Origin: a virus
Direction: 5' to 3' (one strand)
IMG/VR virus record: IMGVR_UViG_3300008470_000039
Coordinates: 1 to 20,016 of that record
Length of the DNA: 20,016 nt
Shown here: positions 6,884 to 14,106 of the stretch, one piece after another
How positions within the stretch are numbered: the stretch's first letter is position 1
Layout: every line of letters begins with the position of its first letter
Made by a program: the position numbers and the translations under genes
Notes under the pieces: model-generated
What the model saw: the letters and a program-made list of their open reading frames with translations, nothing else
Database searches by the model: none
What the model was told of the DNA's origin: nothing

Positions 6884-7390
6884 AGAACTTACTAAAAGCG
6901 TTATCGGCATTTCAGAATGAAGTACCAACTATCCACGAAGAGACTAAAGGATTCAACTATACCTACTCAAACCTTAACTCAATATTCAAAGTTATTAAAC
7001 CACTACTCAATAAACATGGTTTAGGATTCTACCAAAACCTAGACAATAGAAATCTAGTTACTACAGTATTTCATGTAGAGTCAGGAGAGCAAATACAAAG
7101 TAGTTCTGCAATACCTGAGGTAACTTTAAAAGGAATGAATGACTTCCAGACTTTGGGAAGTGGAATAACTTATTTACGTCGCTAGCCTTTCTACGATTCT
7201 AGGTTTAATCACAGATAAAGATGTAGATGCTTGCGGAACTCAAGAGCCTAAGCTAGTAGGTAAGAAAACTTTTACAGCTAAAGATGCAGTAGCAGAGAAG
7301 TTAAAAGGAACAGATGCAAAAGATTTGAAAGATAAGTACATCTGTACAAATATTCAGATTGTAAAGTATAACGAATTAAAAGCTAAGTAA
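6880..7390 (+). pseudogene. erf: Erf-family single-strand annealing protein, split by a frameshift
   Basis: The first frame (6880-7185) gives an Erf-like start through GSGITYLRR and then meets TAG at 7183. The frame one base further on continues with ASLSTILGLITDKDVDA from 7181 to TAA at 7390. The Erf signature here is normally ITYLRRYSL...LLGL. Restoring a TA dinucleotide (CGCTAGCC to CGCTATAGCC at 7180-7187) would give LRRYSLSTILGL exactly, so a 2-nt deletion in a TATA tract is the simplest cause. Erf proteins anneal single strands in phage recombination; the exonuclease partner is just downstream. Intact it would be about 170 residues. Real mutation, sequencing error or recoding cannot be told apart here. 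Confidence 0.78.
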
Positions 7391-7391
7391 G

Positions 7392-7562
7392 ATGGAAGCG
7401 ATATTAAGAACTGAATTAGAAACAGCAGACAAAAGAATCATTGTCTTAGAAAGCACTATAGACACCTATAAAAGAATACTAGATGCTATGGATGAGCGAA
7501 TAGAACTAATGGAGAAAAGCCATAAGTTTGAATTAGAAAACTTTTACACTAAAAATAAATAA
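7392..7562 (+). CDS. small coiled-coil protein, 56 residues
   Basis: ATG 7392 follows the erf stop by one base; TAA ends at 7562, 2 nt before the exonuclease ATG. The sequence is a single charged helix with heptad pattern (RTELETADKRIIVLESTIDT then YKRILDAMDERIELMEKSH), so a dimeric coiled coil is likely. It fits exactly between erf and the exonuclease. Function unknown; a scaffold or partner for the recombination proteins is a guess from position. Confidence 0.55.
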   Translation: MEAILRTELETADKRIIVLESTIDTYKRILDAMDERIELMEKSHKFELENFYTKNK

Positions 7563-7564
7563 CT

Positions 7565-8191
7565 ATGAAAATAAGATGCAGCGCACTAGGAAAGATTATG
7601 ACAAACCCTAGGAGCAAAAAAGAAACATTGTCAGCAGGATGCAAGACCTATATTAAAGAACTTGTAAAAGAGGAGTTGTTTATGTATCGGTCTACAATAG
7701 ACTCTAAGTATTTAACCAAAGGGATAGATATGGAAGATACTTCTATAGACCTTTACAATGAAGTTCACAATACTTTGTACCTAAAGAATACAGAACGGCT
7801 CTCTAATGAGTTTATAACAGGCGAGTGTGATATAAACGCAGAGGATAAGATAATCGACATTAAGACAAGTTGGTCTTTAGAAACGTTCCCCGCATCTCCT
7901 GAGGATATAGACGCAGTTAAGACAGGATACGAATGGCAGCTAAGAGGTTATATGTGGCTTTACGATAAGCCGAAAGCAGAACTAGCGTACTGTATGGTAA
8001 ACACTCCTGACTACTTACTAAAGGATTGGGATAACTTAGACATTCACAAAGTAGACAAGTGGGATGCTACTCTAAGAGTTACTAAGATAGGATTTGAAAG
8101 GGATGCAGAAAAGGAGCAGCAGATAATGGAGCGAGTAATCGAATGCGGAAAGTTTTACATTGAGTACAAACAAGAAATACTAAACAAATAA
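7565..8191 (+). CDS. YqaJ-type phage exonuclease (PD-(D/E)XK fold)
   Basis: 208 residues. It begins with a KIRCSALGKIMTNPRSK segment typical of YqaJ-like phage nucleases. The catalytic region shows a Glu (GIDMEDTSIDLY, about 54-65), then GECDINAEDKIIDIKTSW (about 86-103) with the DxK motif at D98-K100, then YEWQLRGYMWL (about 122-132) with the conserved Gln. This enzyme class degrades one DNA strand to make 3' overhangs that an annealing protein pairs. The adjacent Erf gene is the expected partner. Confidence 0.8.
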   Translation: MKIRCSALGKIMTNPRSKKETLSAGCKTYIKELVKEELFMYRSTIDSKYLTKGIDMEDTSIDLYNEVHNTLYLKNTERLSNEFITGECDINAEDKIIDIKTSWSLETFPASPEDIDAVKTGYEWQLRGYMWLYDKPKAELAYCMVNTPDYLLKDWDNLDIHKVDKWDATLRVTKIGFERDAEKEQQIMERVIECGKFYIEYKQEILNK

Positions 8192-8200
8192 ATATAAATT

Positions 8201-9001
8201 ATGAAAACAGAAGTAAGAACAATAACTCCAGTAGTAGCTACTGAGATGTTAAAGAAAAATTTAAACAATAGAAAGGTAAGTGATAAACACGTTTCGTTTT
8301 TATCCGATGAAATGAGGAGCGGTAACTGGTTATTTGATGGGCAGCCTATTAGATTCTCAGAAGATAACACTTTAATAGATGGGCAGCATAGACTAAACGC
8401 TATTATCAAAAGCAAGACATCTCAAAACCTTTTAGTTATTACAGGGCTAAGTAAAGAAACTTTTAAAGTAATGGATACAGGTAAGAATAGAAACGCAGCA
8501 GATGTATTGTCTATGAATGGAGAAATGTACTACGCAGATATTTCATCATGTGCTAAGTTTTTAATTAGATTTAAAAGTAATAACTATTCAGGAACAGGTA
8601 ACAGAAGGTCTAGCACATCGAATACATCTATAGTGGAATGGTTAGAAGAGAATAGGGTTATAGTAGAGAACATTAAAACAGCAGACAGACTAAGAATGGC
8701 ATTTAGTGGAGTGTTAACTAGAACGAATATAGCTTCTTTATTGTATTTGTTTTCTAAGAAAGATGTTAATATTGCAGAGGATTTTATGAGAAGGTTGTGT
8801 ACAGGATTAGATTTAGGAATGGAAAGCCCTGTATTTGTTTTAAGAAAGCTATTGATAAAAGATAAAATGTCTAAAGCATCACTACCACAGAATGACAGAA
8901 TAGCGTTAATTATTAAAGGATGGAATGCATACCGATTAGGTAAGAGCGTAAAGTTTTTAAGATGGAATAAAGACACAGAGTCTTTTCCTGTAATCTTATA
9001 A
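8201..9001 (+). CDS. ParB/sulfiredoxin-fold protein
   Basis: 266 residues. The N-terminal part contains DGQPIRFSEDNTLIDGQHRL (about 46-65), matching the ParB/Srx nucleotide-binding core (DGxHR), followed by VMDTGKNRNAADVLSMNGE (about 89-107), a combination common in phage and plasmid proteins of this superfamily. The rest (about 110-266) is helical with KLLIKDKMSKASLPQNDRIA. Members bind or hydrolyse nucleotides, or act as nucleases; this subfamily's reaction is not established as far as I know. It is 9 nt after the exonuclease stop, in the same operon. Confidence 0.7.
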   Translation: MKTEVRTITPVVATEMLKKNLNNRKVSDKHVSFLSDEMRSGNWLFDGQPIRFSEDNTLIDGQHRLNAIIKSKTSQNLLVITGLSKETFKVMDTGKNRNAADVLSMNGEMYYADISSCAKFLIRFKSNNYSGTGNRRSSTSNTSIVEWLEENRVIVENIKTADRLRMAFSGVLTRTNIASLLYLFSKKDVNIAEDFMRRLCTGLDLGMESPVFVLRKLLIKDKMSKASLPQNDRIALIIKGWNAYRLGKSVKFLRWNKDTESFPVIL

Positions 9002-9010
9002 TATATAAAT

Positions 9011-9229
9011 ATGAAAGATATAACACTAAGAAACTTTAAACCATTTGAGTATAAAGTTTATAATCAAAAGGATGTATTAGAAAACTATAGTGGTGGCTTT
9101 ATGACAGAACAGATAGCAATCGACTGGTATAATAAGCATGGAGTTTGGCTAGAGAACCACTTCGATAGAAAGCTAGTGCTAATAGAAAATAGAGAATATA
9201 AACAAACATACCTTTGGACTAATGAATAA
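9011..9229 (+). CDS. small hypothetical protein, 72 residues
   Basis: It begins 9 nt after the ParB-like gene and overlaps the next by 8 nt (ATGAATAA). Aromatic-rich (FKPFEYKVYNQKDVLENYSG, IAIDWYNKHGVWLENHF), with likely alpha/beta fold and no membrane segment. Family unknown. The tight packing on both sides is the main evidence for a gene. Confidence 0.5.
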   Translation: MKDITLRNFKPFEYKVYNQKDVLENYSGGFMTEQIAIDWYNKHGVWLENHFDRKLVLIENREYKQTYLWTNE

Positions 9230-9566
9230 AATAGTAATAGAACATAACAAGCCAAAAGTAAAGAAGTCAACTATTAAGGCTATGTGCTTTAAGAAGTTTA
9301 ACGATGGCTTTACGGTTAACGAAGTAGTGAAAGCATACGGACACAATCTAAGAAGCGTACAATACTACAAAAAGAAGTATGTAGATGAAATGCTTTATAA
9401 GATGAAAAACTATAGAGGTGTAATGTTTACAGAATCTAAGCAACCGTATGCAGGTAATGAAATGAGATACGGTACAGAGCTTCCAGTTTACAAATGGGAG
9501 GAGCTAGACAATGTAGAAAAGATATTATCTAGACACGTATTTCACAAAGAGTTAAGAAAATTATAG
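9222..9566 (+). CDS. probable helix-turn-helix DNA-binding protein
   Basis: 114 residues. Residues 10-50 are basic and contain a helix-turn-helix-like stretch: MCFKKFNDGFTVNEVVKAYG then RSVQYYKKKYVDEML, as in resolvase- or transposase-type HTH domains where a glycine-bearing turn links two helices. The remainder (about 56-114) has no known motif. It would bind DNA, but target and purpose are unknown. A promoter element overlaps its last codons and directs the following SSB-like gene. Confidence 0.5.
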   Translation: MNKIVIEHNKPKVKKSTIKAMCFKKFNDGFTVNEVVKAYGHNLRSVQYYKKKYVDEMLYKMKNYRGVMFTESKQPYAGNEMRYGTELPVYKWEELDNVEKILSRHVFHKELRKL

Positions 9567-9580
9567 TTATATTTACAAAC
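9549..9580 (+). promoter_or_regulatory. promoter with repeated GAGTTAA...TATATTTAC element, copy 1
   Basis: GAGTTAAGAAAATTA (9549-9563) is followed by TATATTTAC (9568-9576) and AAAC. Nearly the same arrangement stands at 15248-15276. The box is 23 nt before ATG 9599 of the SSB-like gene, leaving a short leader. The upstream half overlaps the end of the HTH gene. Confidence 0.6.
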
Positions 9581-9598
9581 AATTAAAAACAATAAATT

Positions 9599-9940
9599 AT
9601 GGATTTAGAAATAAAAGGAACTCTAACCAAAATAGGAGAAATTGTAGAAGGGTTAAACAAGGATAACCAACCTTGGCAAAAGCTAACCTACACAGTAACA
9701 ACAGACCAAACTTATAATAACCTATATGCTTTTGAAGTGTTTAGCCAGGAGAAGGTAGAACAATTTAGAAAGTATAACGTAGAAGGGGATAAGGTAAAGG
9801 TACAATTTAACGTTAGCACAAATGAATGGAAAGGTAAATACTTCACGACTCTACAGTCTTGGAGATGCACAAAGGACACTATGGAGGATGCGCCGCAAAA
9901 AGTGGCACAAACTGAAGCAGAAGATGACTTGCCCTTTTAG
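9599..9940 (+). CDS. SSB-like single-stranded DNA-binding protein (DUF3127 type)
   Basis: 113 residues. The first 90 form an OB-like fold (LEIKGTLTKIGEIVEGLNKD, WQKLTYTVTTD, YAFEVFSQEKV, GDKVKVQFNVSTNEWKGKYF), the pattern of DUF3127 proteins found in Bacteroidetes and their phages. The C-terminus ends EAEDDLPF, the acidic tip of bacterial SSBs that docks partner proteins. It would coat single-stranded DNA in replication and recombination. It has its own promoter and stands between the recombination module and the replication initiator. Confidence 0.85.
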   Translation: MDLEIKGTLTKIGEIVEGLNKDNQPWQKLTYTVTTDQTYNNLYAFEVFSQEKVEQFRKYNVEGDKVKVQFNVSTNEWKGKYFTTLQSWRCTKDTMEDAPQKVAQTEAEDDLPF

Positions 9941-9988
9941 GAAGGTAATAGATTTATTTTTAAGCAACGGATACAAAATAAAATAGCT

Positions 9989-9996
9989 TATATTTG
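9989..9996 (+). promoter_or_regulatory. putative -7 box TATATTTG of the structured leader
   Basis: TATATTTG (exact TAnnTTTG) followed by TACAAC, in the 200-nt gap after the SSB-like gene. Transcription would start near 10003 and run into the hairpins at 10021-10128. No clear -33 TTTG at the usual distance. Confidence 0.55.
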
Positions 9997-10020
9997 TACA
10001 ACTAAATAAAAATATTACAA

Positions 10021-10128
10021 TAGTATATGTAGGCTGAGGTGCAAAAGGTCTACAAACATATATTAATAATTTAAACCCTTTAATGGTTAGTAGAGTTGCA
10101 CCCTCGAAAACTATTAAAGGGTTTTTTT
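10021..10128 (+). ncRNA. structured leader RNA with two hairpins and complementary loops
   Basis: Hairpin 1: 10021-10029 pairs with 10057-10065, and TAG 10030-10032 with CTA 10050-10052, with a 4-nt bulge between. Hairpin 2: AAACCCTTTAAT 10073-10084 pairs perfectly with 10113-10124. The loop of hairpin 1 holds GAGGTGCAA (10036-10044); the loop of hairpin 2 holds TTGCACCCTC (10096-10105): complementary over 9 bp with one bulged C. The loops could therefore kiss. Hairpin 2 is followed by seven T, so it is also a terminator. It may act as an attenuator for the replication genes or as a separate small RNA. No known riboswitch was recognised. Confidence 0.6.
10073..10128 (+). terminator. intrinsic terminator before the replication initiator
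   Basis: A 12-bp perfect stem (10073-10084 with 10113-10124), extended by G-U and G-C pairs at its top, and a run of seven T at 10122-10128. It stands 12 nt before ATG 10141, so read-through or anti-termination would be needed for expression from upstream promoters. Its long loop (about 24 nt) is unusual for a plain terminator. Confidence 0.75.
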
Positions 10129-10140
10129 GTGAAAAATATT

Positions 10141-10755
10141 ATGGGAAAATTAGGTTATACATGGTATCCAAAAGACTGGAACAACTCAGAAGCAGTCTTT
10201 GAATTAACACTACAGCAAAGAGGACTATACAGGGAGCTTATAGATTTAGCTATGCTGAATGATAATAAAATAAAATATAACCCTATTGTTTGGGCTAGAA
10301 AGTTTGCGTCTACAGAAGATGAGATAGAACTTATATTGGTTAGGTTAGGTGAATTAGAGTTGATAGTAGATAAAGACCACACCTTTTTATTCATACCTAG
10401 TTGCGAACCTAGACTAAACCTAGTTAGAGGAGGTAGAAAAGGAGGAGAAAACAAGCCTACCCCCAAGCCTATAGTTAAGCCTACCCCTAAGCCTATAGCC
10501 AAGCAAAAGAAAGAGAAAGGAAAGGAAAAGAAAGTATATAGAGAATTTGAACATTTATCTATCTCAGTTGATGAAGCTAGAAAATTAGGAAACAAGTACA
10601 CAAAGAAACAAGTAGATAATGTTTTAGAGAGTATAGAAAACTATGCAAAGAATAAATCTTATAAATCACTTTACTTAACTGCAAAGAAATGGCTAGAGCG
10701 AGAACATAAAGACCAACCAAGTAACCCAAGTATTAACAACCAACCTGTAAACTAA
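10141..10755 (+). CDS. phage replication initiator (DUF1376/DnaD-like N-domain)
   Basis: 204 residues from ATG 10141. A TTG at 10096 opens the same frame, but lies inside the terminator loop, so ATG is chosen. Residues 1-85 ([51 protein letters not shown]) match the winged-helix N-domain of DUF1376-type replication proteins. A Lys/Pro linker follows, made of two near-identical 8-residue repeats ([16 protein letters not shown]). The C-terminal part (about 140-195) is helical with [10 protein letters not shown], like helicase-loading regions. The next gene, the helicase, starts at the last base of the stop codon. Confidence 0.75.
   Translation: MGKLGYTWYPKDWNNSEAVFELTLQQRGLYRELIDLAMLNDNKIKYNPIVWARKFASTEDEIELILVRLGELELIVDKDHTFLFIPSCEPRLNLVRGGRKGGENKPTPKPIVKPTPKPIAKQKKEKGKEKKVYREFEHLSISVDEARKLGNKYTKKQVDNVLESIENYAKNKSYKSLYLTAKKWLEREHKDQPSNPSINNQPVN
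10453..10500 (+). repeat. tandem 24-bp repeat inside replication initiator gene
   Basis: Two adjacent 24-bp copies starting AAGCCTACCCC (10453-10476 and 10477-10500) differ at three positions, with AAGCC also repeated inside each copy. They encode the KPTPKPI linker repeats. In lambda, the origin iterons lie inside the initiator gene; the same arrangement is possible here, but the repeats may only be a linker duplication. Confidence 0.65.
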
Positions 10756-11822
10756 TGTATAAAAAACTATCAGAAGTAGAGAAAGAGTTAACAGACCTTA
10801 GAAATAATGGTAGGCAAAGAGGGAAGTCTATTGGTTGGGATTGGAATAACATGCCACTAACAATCAAAGAAGGATGCACTACGTATTTAGGAGCAGCTCC
10901 TGCAAGTGGTAAAACAGAACTTTGGCTAGAGATATTAATAAACTTATCATGTGTTCACAGTTGGAAACATATTATATTCACTCCTGAGACTGGAGACTTT
11001 AAAGATGTGTATTCAGAACTATGCCATAAATTTATAGGCAAAGGATTTATAAAAGGATTCAACGCAATGAATGAAGTAGAGCGAGTATATGCAGAAAGTT
11101 TTATAGATGAGCATTTTGTAGTTATAGACCCATTAGATAAAGACTTAACTATTATAGGCTTCTATAAATTAGTTGATAATATAGAATCTGAATTAGGCAC
11201 TACTTTTAATACTACTACTATCGACCCTTGGAACGAATTAAGCGAGGAGTACCTACCCGAAGATTTAGGTAGAGAAGATAAATACCTAAGCAGAATACTA
11301 GGAAAGGTTAGGAGAAACGCTAGAACAACTAATAGACATAACTGTATAATAACCCATGTTAGAGACCAAGCACAATCCACAGTAGATGGGATTAGTTTTT
11401 ATCCTGCACCACACGCTAGAGAATTAGCAGGAGGTCAAGTCTGGTTTAGAAAAGGATTATCTATGCTTATGCAATGGCGACCTCCTCTAGGATTAAGCTC
11501 TAAGAATGGAGTACCCTATACAAATAACGAACTACATTTAATAATAGCTAAGAGCAAACCCAAAGGAGTAAGCACTAACGGAGTTTATACATTGTATTTT
11601 GATTTAGATAAGTCTAGATATTATATGCTAGATGACAGAGGCAATAGAGTTTATTCAGATAGGGGAAAGTACAACGAAGTAAAAGAAGAACAAAAAATAC
11701 TACCTTTGAAACCAAATAAAGCATTTGACATAAACCACACCATAGAACCAAAGAAAGCAACCGTTTCAAAAGATGACGAATGGCTACAGGGTTACATGGA
11801 AGAAGAAGAATTTAAGATATGA
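10755..11822 (+). CDS. DnaB-like (RecA-fold, SF4) replicative helicase
   Basis: 355 residues, start coupled to the initiator stop (TAATG). Walker A is GAAPASGKT (46-54); Walker B is FNTTTIDPWNE with Asp157; ITHVRDQ (about residue 200) fits the sensor region of DnaB/RecA-like ATPases. It lacks the usual DnaB N-terminal domain, so it resembles the short phage helicases of T7 gp4 C-half or toprim-less type. The C-terminal tail (about 310-355) is acidic. It would unwind DNA at the fork, loaded by the initiator encoded just upstream. Confidence 0.78.
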   Translation: MYKKLSEVEKELTDLRNNGRQRGKSIGWDWNNMPLTIKEGCTTYLGAAPASGKTELWLEILINLSCVHSWKHIIFTPETGDFKDVYSELCHKFIGKGFIKGFNAMNEVERVYAESFIDEHFVVIDPLDKDLTIIGFYKLVDNIESELGTTFNTTTIDPWNELSEEYLPEDLGREDKYLSRILGKVRRNARTTNRHNCIITHVRDQAQSTVDGISFYPAPHARELAGGQVWFRKGLSMLMQWRPPLGLSSKNGVPYTNNELHLIIAKSKPKGVSTNGVYTLYFDLDKSRYYMLDDRGNRVYSDRGKYNEVKEEQKILPLKPNKAFDINHTIEPKKATVSKDDEWLQGYMEEEEFKI

Positions 11823-11932
11823 AAGTAAATAGAGTAGCAGCTAAAATAATAATTCCAACAATAATAATATCGAATGCTTTTGTGAGTTTTAATTTTTGGT
11901 ATTATGAAATAATTTTAATAAAAAGGAATTAA
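11819..11932 (+). CDS. small membrane protein, 37 residues
   Basis: ATG 11819 overlaps the helicase stop (ATGA); TAA ends at 11932, 2 nt before the methyltransferase start. The protein is hydrophobic through most of its length (AKIIIPTIIISNAFVSFNFW, then YYEIILI) with basic ends, so one membrane helix is likely. Perfect fit between coupled neighbours supports a real gene; AT-rich DNA can give such frames by chance. Confidence 0.45.
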   Translation: MKVNRVAAKIIIPTIIISNAFVSFNFWYYEIILIKRN

Positions 11933-11934
11933 TT

Positions 11935-12534
11935 ATGAAAGTGCTAAACTTATATGCAGGTATCGGAGGTAATAGAAAACTATGGAAAGATATAGAAGTT
12001 ACCCCTGTAGAGTTTGAACCAAAAATAGCAGAGCAATACAAAGCTCTATACCCTAATGATAATTTAATAGTAGGAGATGCTCACGAATACCTACTAGACC
12101 ATTATAGAGAGTTTGACTTTATATGGAGTTCGCCTCCTTGTCAAACACATAGCAAAACAAATTACTTTACTAATGAAATAAGAAAGCGTAGTAGGTATCC
12201 TGATATGAAACTTTATCAAGAAATTATATTTTTAAATCAATTTTGTAAAGGGAAGTTTTGTGTAGAAAATGTTATAGGATATTACGAACCATTAATTAAA
12301 CCCACTAAAATAGGCAGGCATTATCTTTGGAGTAATTTTAACATACCATTAATAGAGCAGCCTAAAGGAGATGTAGGTACAATGATGAAGCAGTATGTAG
12401 GTACTGGTAAACACGCACACGACAAAAAGCTAGTAGATAGAAACGCTGTTAATTCAAAGTTAGGGTTACACGTTTTAAACACAGCTAGAGGAATAATAAC
12501 ACAAAACAAAGTAGAACAAAGTAAACTATTTTAA
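11935..12534 (+). CDS. DNA (cytosine-5) methyltransferase, short phage type
   Basis: 199 residues. Motif I is LNLYAGIGG (4-12), binding S-adenosylmethionine; motif IV is SSPPCQTHSKTN with catalytic Cys69; motif VI is ENV (111-113). IGRHYLWSNFNIP resembles motif VIII, though the classical QxRxR is not plain, and a C-terminal NAVNSKLGLHVLNTARG could be motif IX-X. The target-recognition region is very short compared with the usual 300-400 residues. No matching restriction enzyme lies next to it, so protection of phage DNA is the likely role. Specificity cannot be read from sequence. Confidence 0.8.
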   Translation: MKVLNLYAGIGGNRKLWKDIEVTPVEFEPKIAEQYKALYPNDNLIVGDAHEYLLDHYREFDFIWSSPPCQTHSKTNYFTNEIRKRSRYPDMKLYQEIIFLNQFCKGKFCVENVIGYYEPLIKPTKIGRHYLWSNFNIPLIEQPKGDVGTMMKQYVGTGKHAHDKKLVDRNAVNSKLGLHVLNTARGIITQNKVEQSKLF

Positions 12535-12536
12535 TT

Positions 12537-12881
12537 ATGACACTAGAACAACTAACAACAAAGCTAGAACTTAACATTCTAATTGAAAAGGTACTACAAA
12601 AGAGTGGAGCTTATAGAACACCTCTAAGCAAAGAAGAAGCGTTAAAAGGTGTGCAACTATCACAAACAACTAAAGACACGTTACACACGCTTAAAAGTGC
12701 CTTAGAATGGATTACATTAAGCGAGGACTTAGTTAATGATTACAGAAAGAAAGTACAAGAGCTTGAAAATGATAAGTATAAATTATCTGTAGAGAATAGC
12801 AAGCTAAGGACGAGAGCCAACTACACAGAGCAAAAGAATAAGAACATACTAGAACATATTGAACTAAAAGAAAACAAATGA
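12537..12881 (+). CDS. hypothetical protein with C-terminal coiled coil
   Basis: 114 residues from ATG 12537, 2 nt after the methyltransferase stop (TTTTAATTATG); ATGA overlap with the next gene. The N-terminal 60 residues are helical (TLEQLTTKLELNILIEKVLQ and KEEALKGVQLSQTT); residues 62-112 form a heptad-rich helix (NDYRKKVQELENDKYKLSVE). No motif of known function. Possibly a scaffold for DNA-metabolism proteins in this operon; that is inference from neighbours. Confidence 0.5.
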   Translation: MTLEQLTTKLELNILIEKVLQKSGAYRTPLSKEEALKGVQLSQTTKDTLHTLKSALEWITLSEDLVNDYRKKVQELENDKYKLSVENSKLRTRANYTEQKNKNILEHIELKENK

Positions 12882-13252
12882 AATTATTAAAACAGATGAC
12901 ACTCGATGGGGTAACTCGCAGAAAAGATAAGAGCTTAAAAATCTCTTTTATAACTGCAACCGAACAGACTAGTCAGGAACTAATGGAAGTAGATAAGCTA
13001 TTAGATAGCTCAGGAGTAATGTACTACAAACAAAGTACAGGATTATCTACTGACGAAATAAAGCAAATAGACAAAGTAACTTTAGATAAGCCTAATGGAA
13101 AGTCAAATAGTGAAAGGTTAAGAAATGTACTGTATGTATTTTGTAAGCAGAAGCTAGGAGAAGACCCAACAAAAATACAGTTTGCAGAGTTCTATAATAA
13201 GTACATGGAAAAATATATTACTTACATTAAAGACCAGTTAGATGAAGTATAA
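12878..13252 (+). CDS. hypothetical protein of the replication/recombination operon
   Basis: 124 residues, overlapping its neighbours by 4 and 11 nt. The first half is strand-like (MTLDGVTRRKDKSLKISFIT), the middle carries VDKLLDSSGVMYYKQSTGLS and then a Lys/Asp-rich helix pair (SERLRNVLYVFCKQKLGEDP, FAEFYNKYMEKYITYIKDQL). I have a sense that similar proteins accompany NinG and PD-(D/E)XK genes in Bacteroidetes phages, but no function can be named. No membrane segment. Confidence 0.5.
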   Translation: MKLLKQMTLDGVTRRKDKSLKISFITATEQTSQELMEVDKLLDSSGVMYYKQSTGLSTDEIKQIDKVTLDKPNGKSNSERLRNVLYVFCKQKLGEDPTKIQFAEFYNKYMEKYITYIKDQLDEV

Positions 13253-13601
13253 CAATGATTTTAAATATGACTTAAAAGTAGGTCAGGTCGGAGAGAAGTA
13301 TCTTAATAAGATTTTAAGCGGTAAGAAGATAGAAGTAAAAACAGACCTACAAGCTCATAGAACAGGTAACATATTTATAGAGTATTACTCAAGAGGTAAA
13401 AAGAGTGGTATAAGTACTACAGAATCGGATTGGTATTGCTTTGTTTTATCTAATGAAAAGCTAGTACTTATTAAAACAAGTGAACTAAAAGCTATTTGCA
13501 GAAGTTATATTAACACTAGTAAAGATATTAAAGGAGGAGATTCAAATACTTCTAAAGGAATATTACTACCAATTAAAGATTTGTTTAATGCCACGATGTA
13601 A
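13242..13601 (+). CDS. PD-(D/E)XK nuclease-like protein
   Basis: 119 residues. An N-terminal Glu in KVGQVGEKYLNKIL (about 10-23) is followed by KKIEVKTDLQAHRTGNIFIE (about 26-45), where E29-V-K31 is the (D/E)XK part, then YSRGKKSGISTTESDWY. This is the layout of a small PD-(D/E)XK endonuclease, similar to phage Holliday-junction or structure-specific enzymes. The catalytic Asp normally before ExK is less clear (possibly D14-equivalent Glu). Overlap with NinG (14 nt) suggests a joint role in processing recombination structures. Confidence 0.55.
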   Translation: MKYNNDFKYDLKVGQVGEKYLNKILSGKKIEVKTDLQAHRTGNIFIEYYSRGKKSGISTTESDWYCFVLSNEKLVLIKTSELKAICRSYINTSKDIKGGDSNTSKGILLPIKDLFNATM

Positions 13602-14106
13602 AGTTTGCAAAGATAAATTTGAAGTTAGATACTTTCTCCAAAAGACTTGCCTAGAAACTTCCTGTATTATCGAATACAAAAACAAAGTAAAAGCTAAAGA
13701 GTGGAAAGCAGAAAAGAAAGTTTTAAAAGATAAGCTAAAAACTTACAGCGACCACGTTAAAGAGTTACAGGTAATAGTTAATAAATACGTTAGGCTTAGG
13801 GACAAAGACAAGGGGTGTATAAGTTGTGGCACTCCATTACTAGGCAAGTACGATGCAGGACATTATTACAGCGCAGGAGGTAATCCAGAGTTAAGATTTA
13901 ACATAGAGAATATTCATGGACAATGTGTATATTGTAATCAGCACAGACATGGAGCATTATTAGACTACACCGAAAGGCTGCCTAATAGAATAGGATTGTG
14001 TAAATTTGCAGAACTAAAAAAGTTAAGAGGTAATCCTATGAAGTATTCTATTCCTGAGCTAATCGAACTAAAAGTAATTTACCGAGATAAGATAAAACAA
14101 CTATGA
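13588..14106 (+). CDS. ninG: NinG-like (Rap) recombination endonuclease
   Basis: 172 residues. The N-terminus has a CxxC zinc ribbon (MPRCKVCKDKFEVRYFLQKT) plus C-L-E-T-S-C. A long basic helix (about 32-70) follows. The C-terminal half holds CISCGTPLLGKYDAGHYYSA and NIENIHGQCVYCNQHRHGA, the HNH-like zinc centre of NinG proteins, with AGHYYSAGG as the family's signature. Lambda NinG (Rap) cuts branched recombination intermediates. It sits with the PD-(D/E)XK-like gene and downstream of the replication genes, as in many phages. Confidence 0.92.
   Translation: MPRCKVCKDKFEVRYFLQKTCLETSCIIEYKNKVKAKEWKAEKKVLKDKLKTYSDHVKELQVIVNKYVRLRDKDKGCISCGTPLLGKYDAGHYYSAGGNPELRFNIENIHGQCVYCNQHRHGALLDYTERLPNRIGLCKFAELKKLRGNPMKYSIPELIELKVIYRDKIKQL

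Noticed and set aside
8584-8976. 130-codon minus-strand frame opposite the ParB-like gene
   Set aside because: Opposite a well-supported gene; the whole window is transcribed on the + strand and the frame has no recognisable motif.
10096-10140. TTG start for the replication initiator, 15 codons upstream of ATG 10141
   Set aside because: It lies inside the loop of the terminator hairpin; ATG 10141 follows the T-run and begins the family-like sequence.
10155-10601. 148-codon minus-strand frame opposite the replication initiator
   Set aside because: It is a shadow of the + strand gene whose winged-helix motifs and Lys/Pro linker are clear; no promoter or start context on the minus strand.
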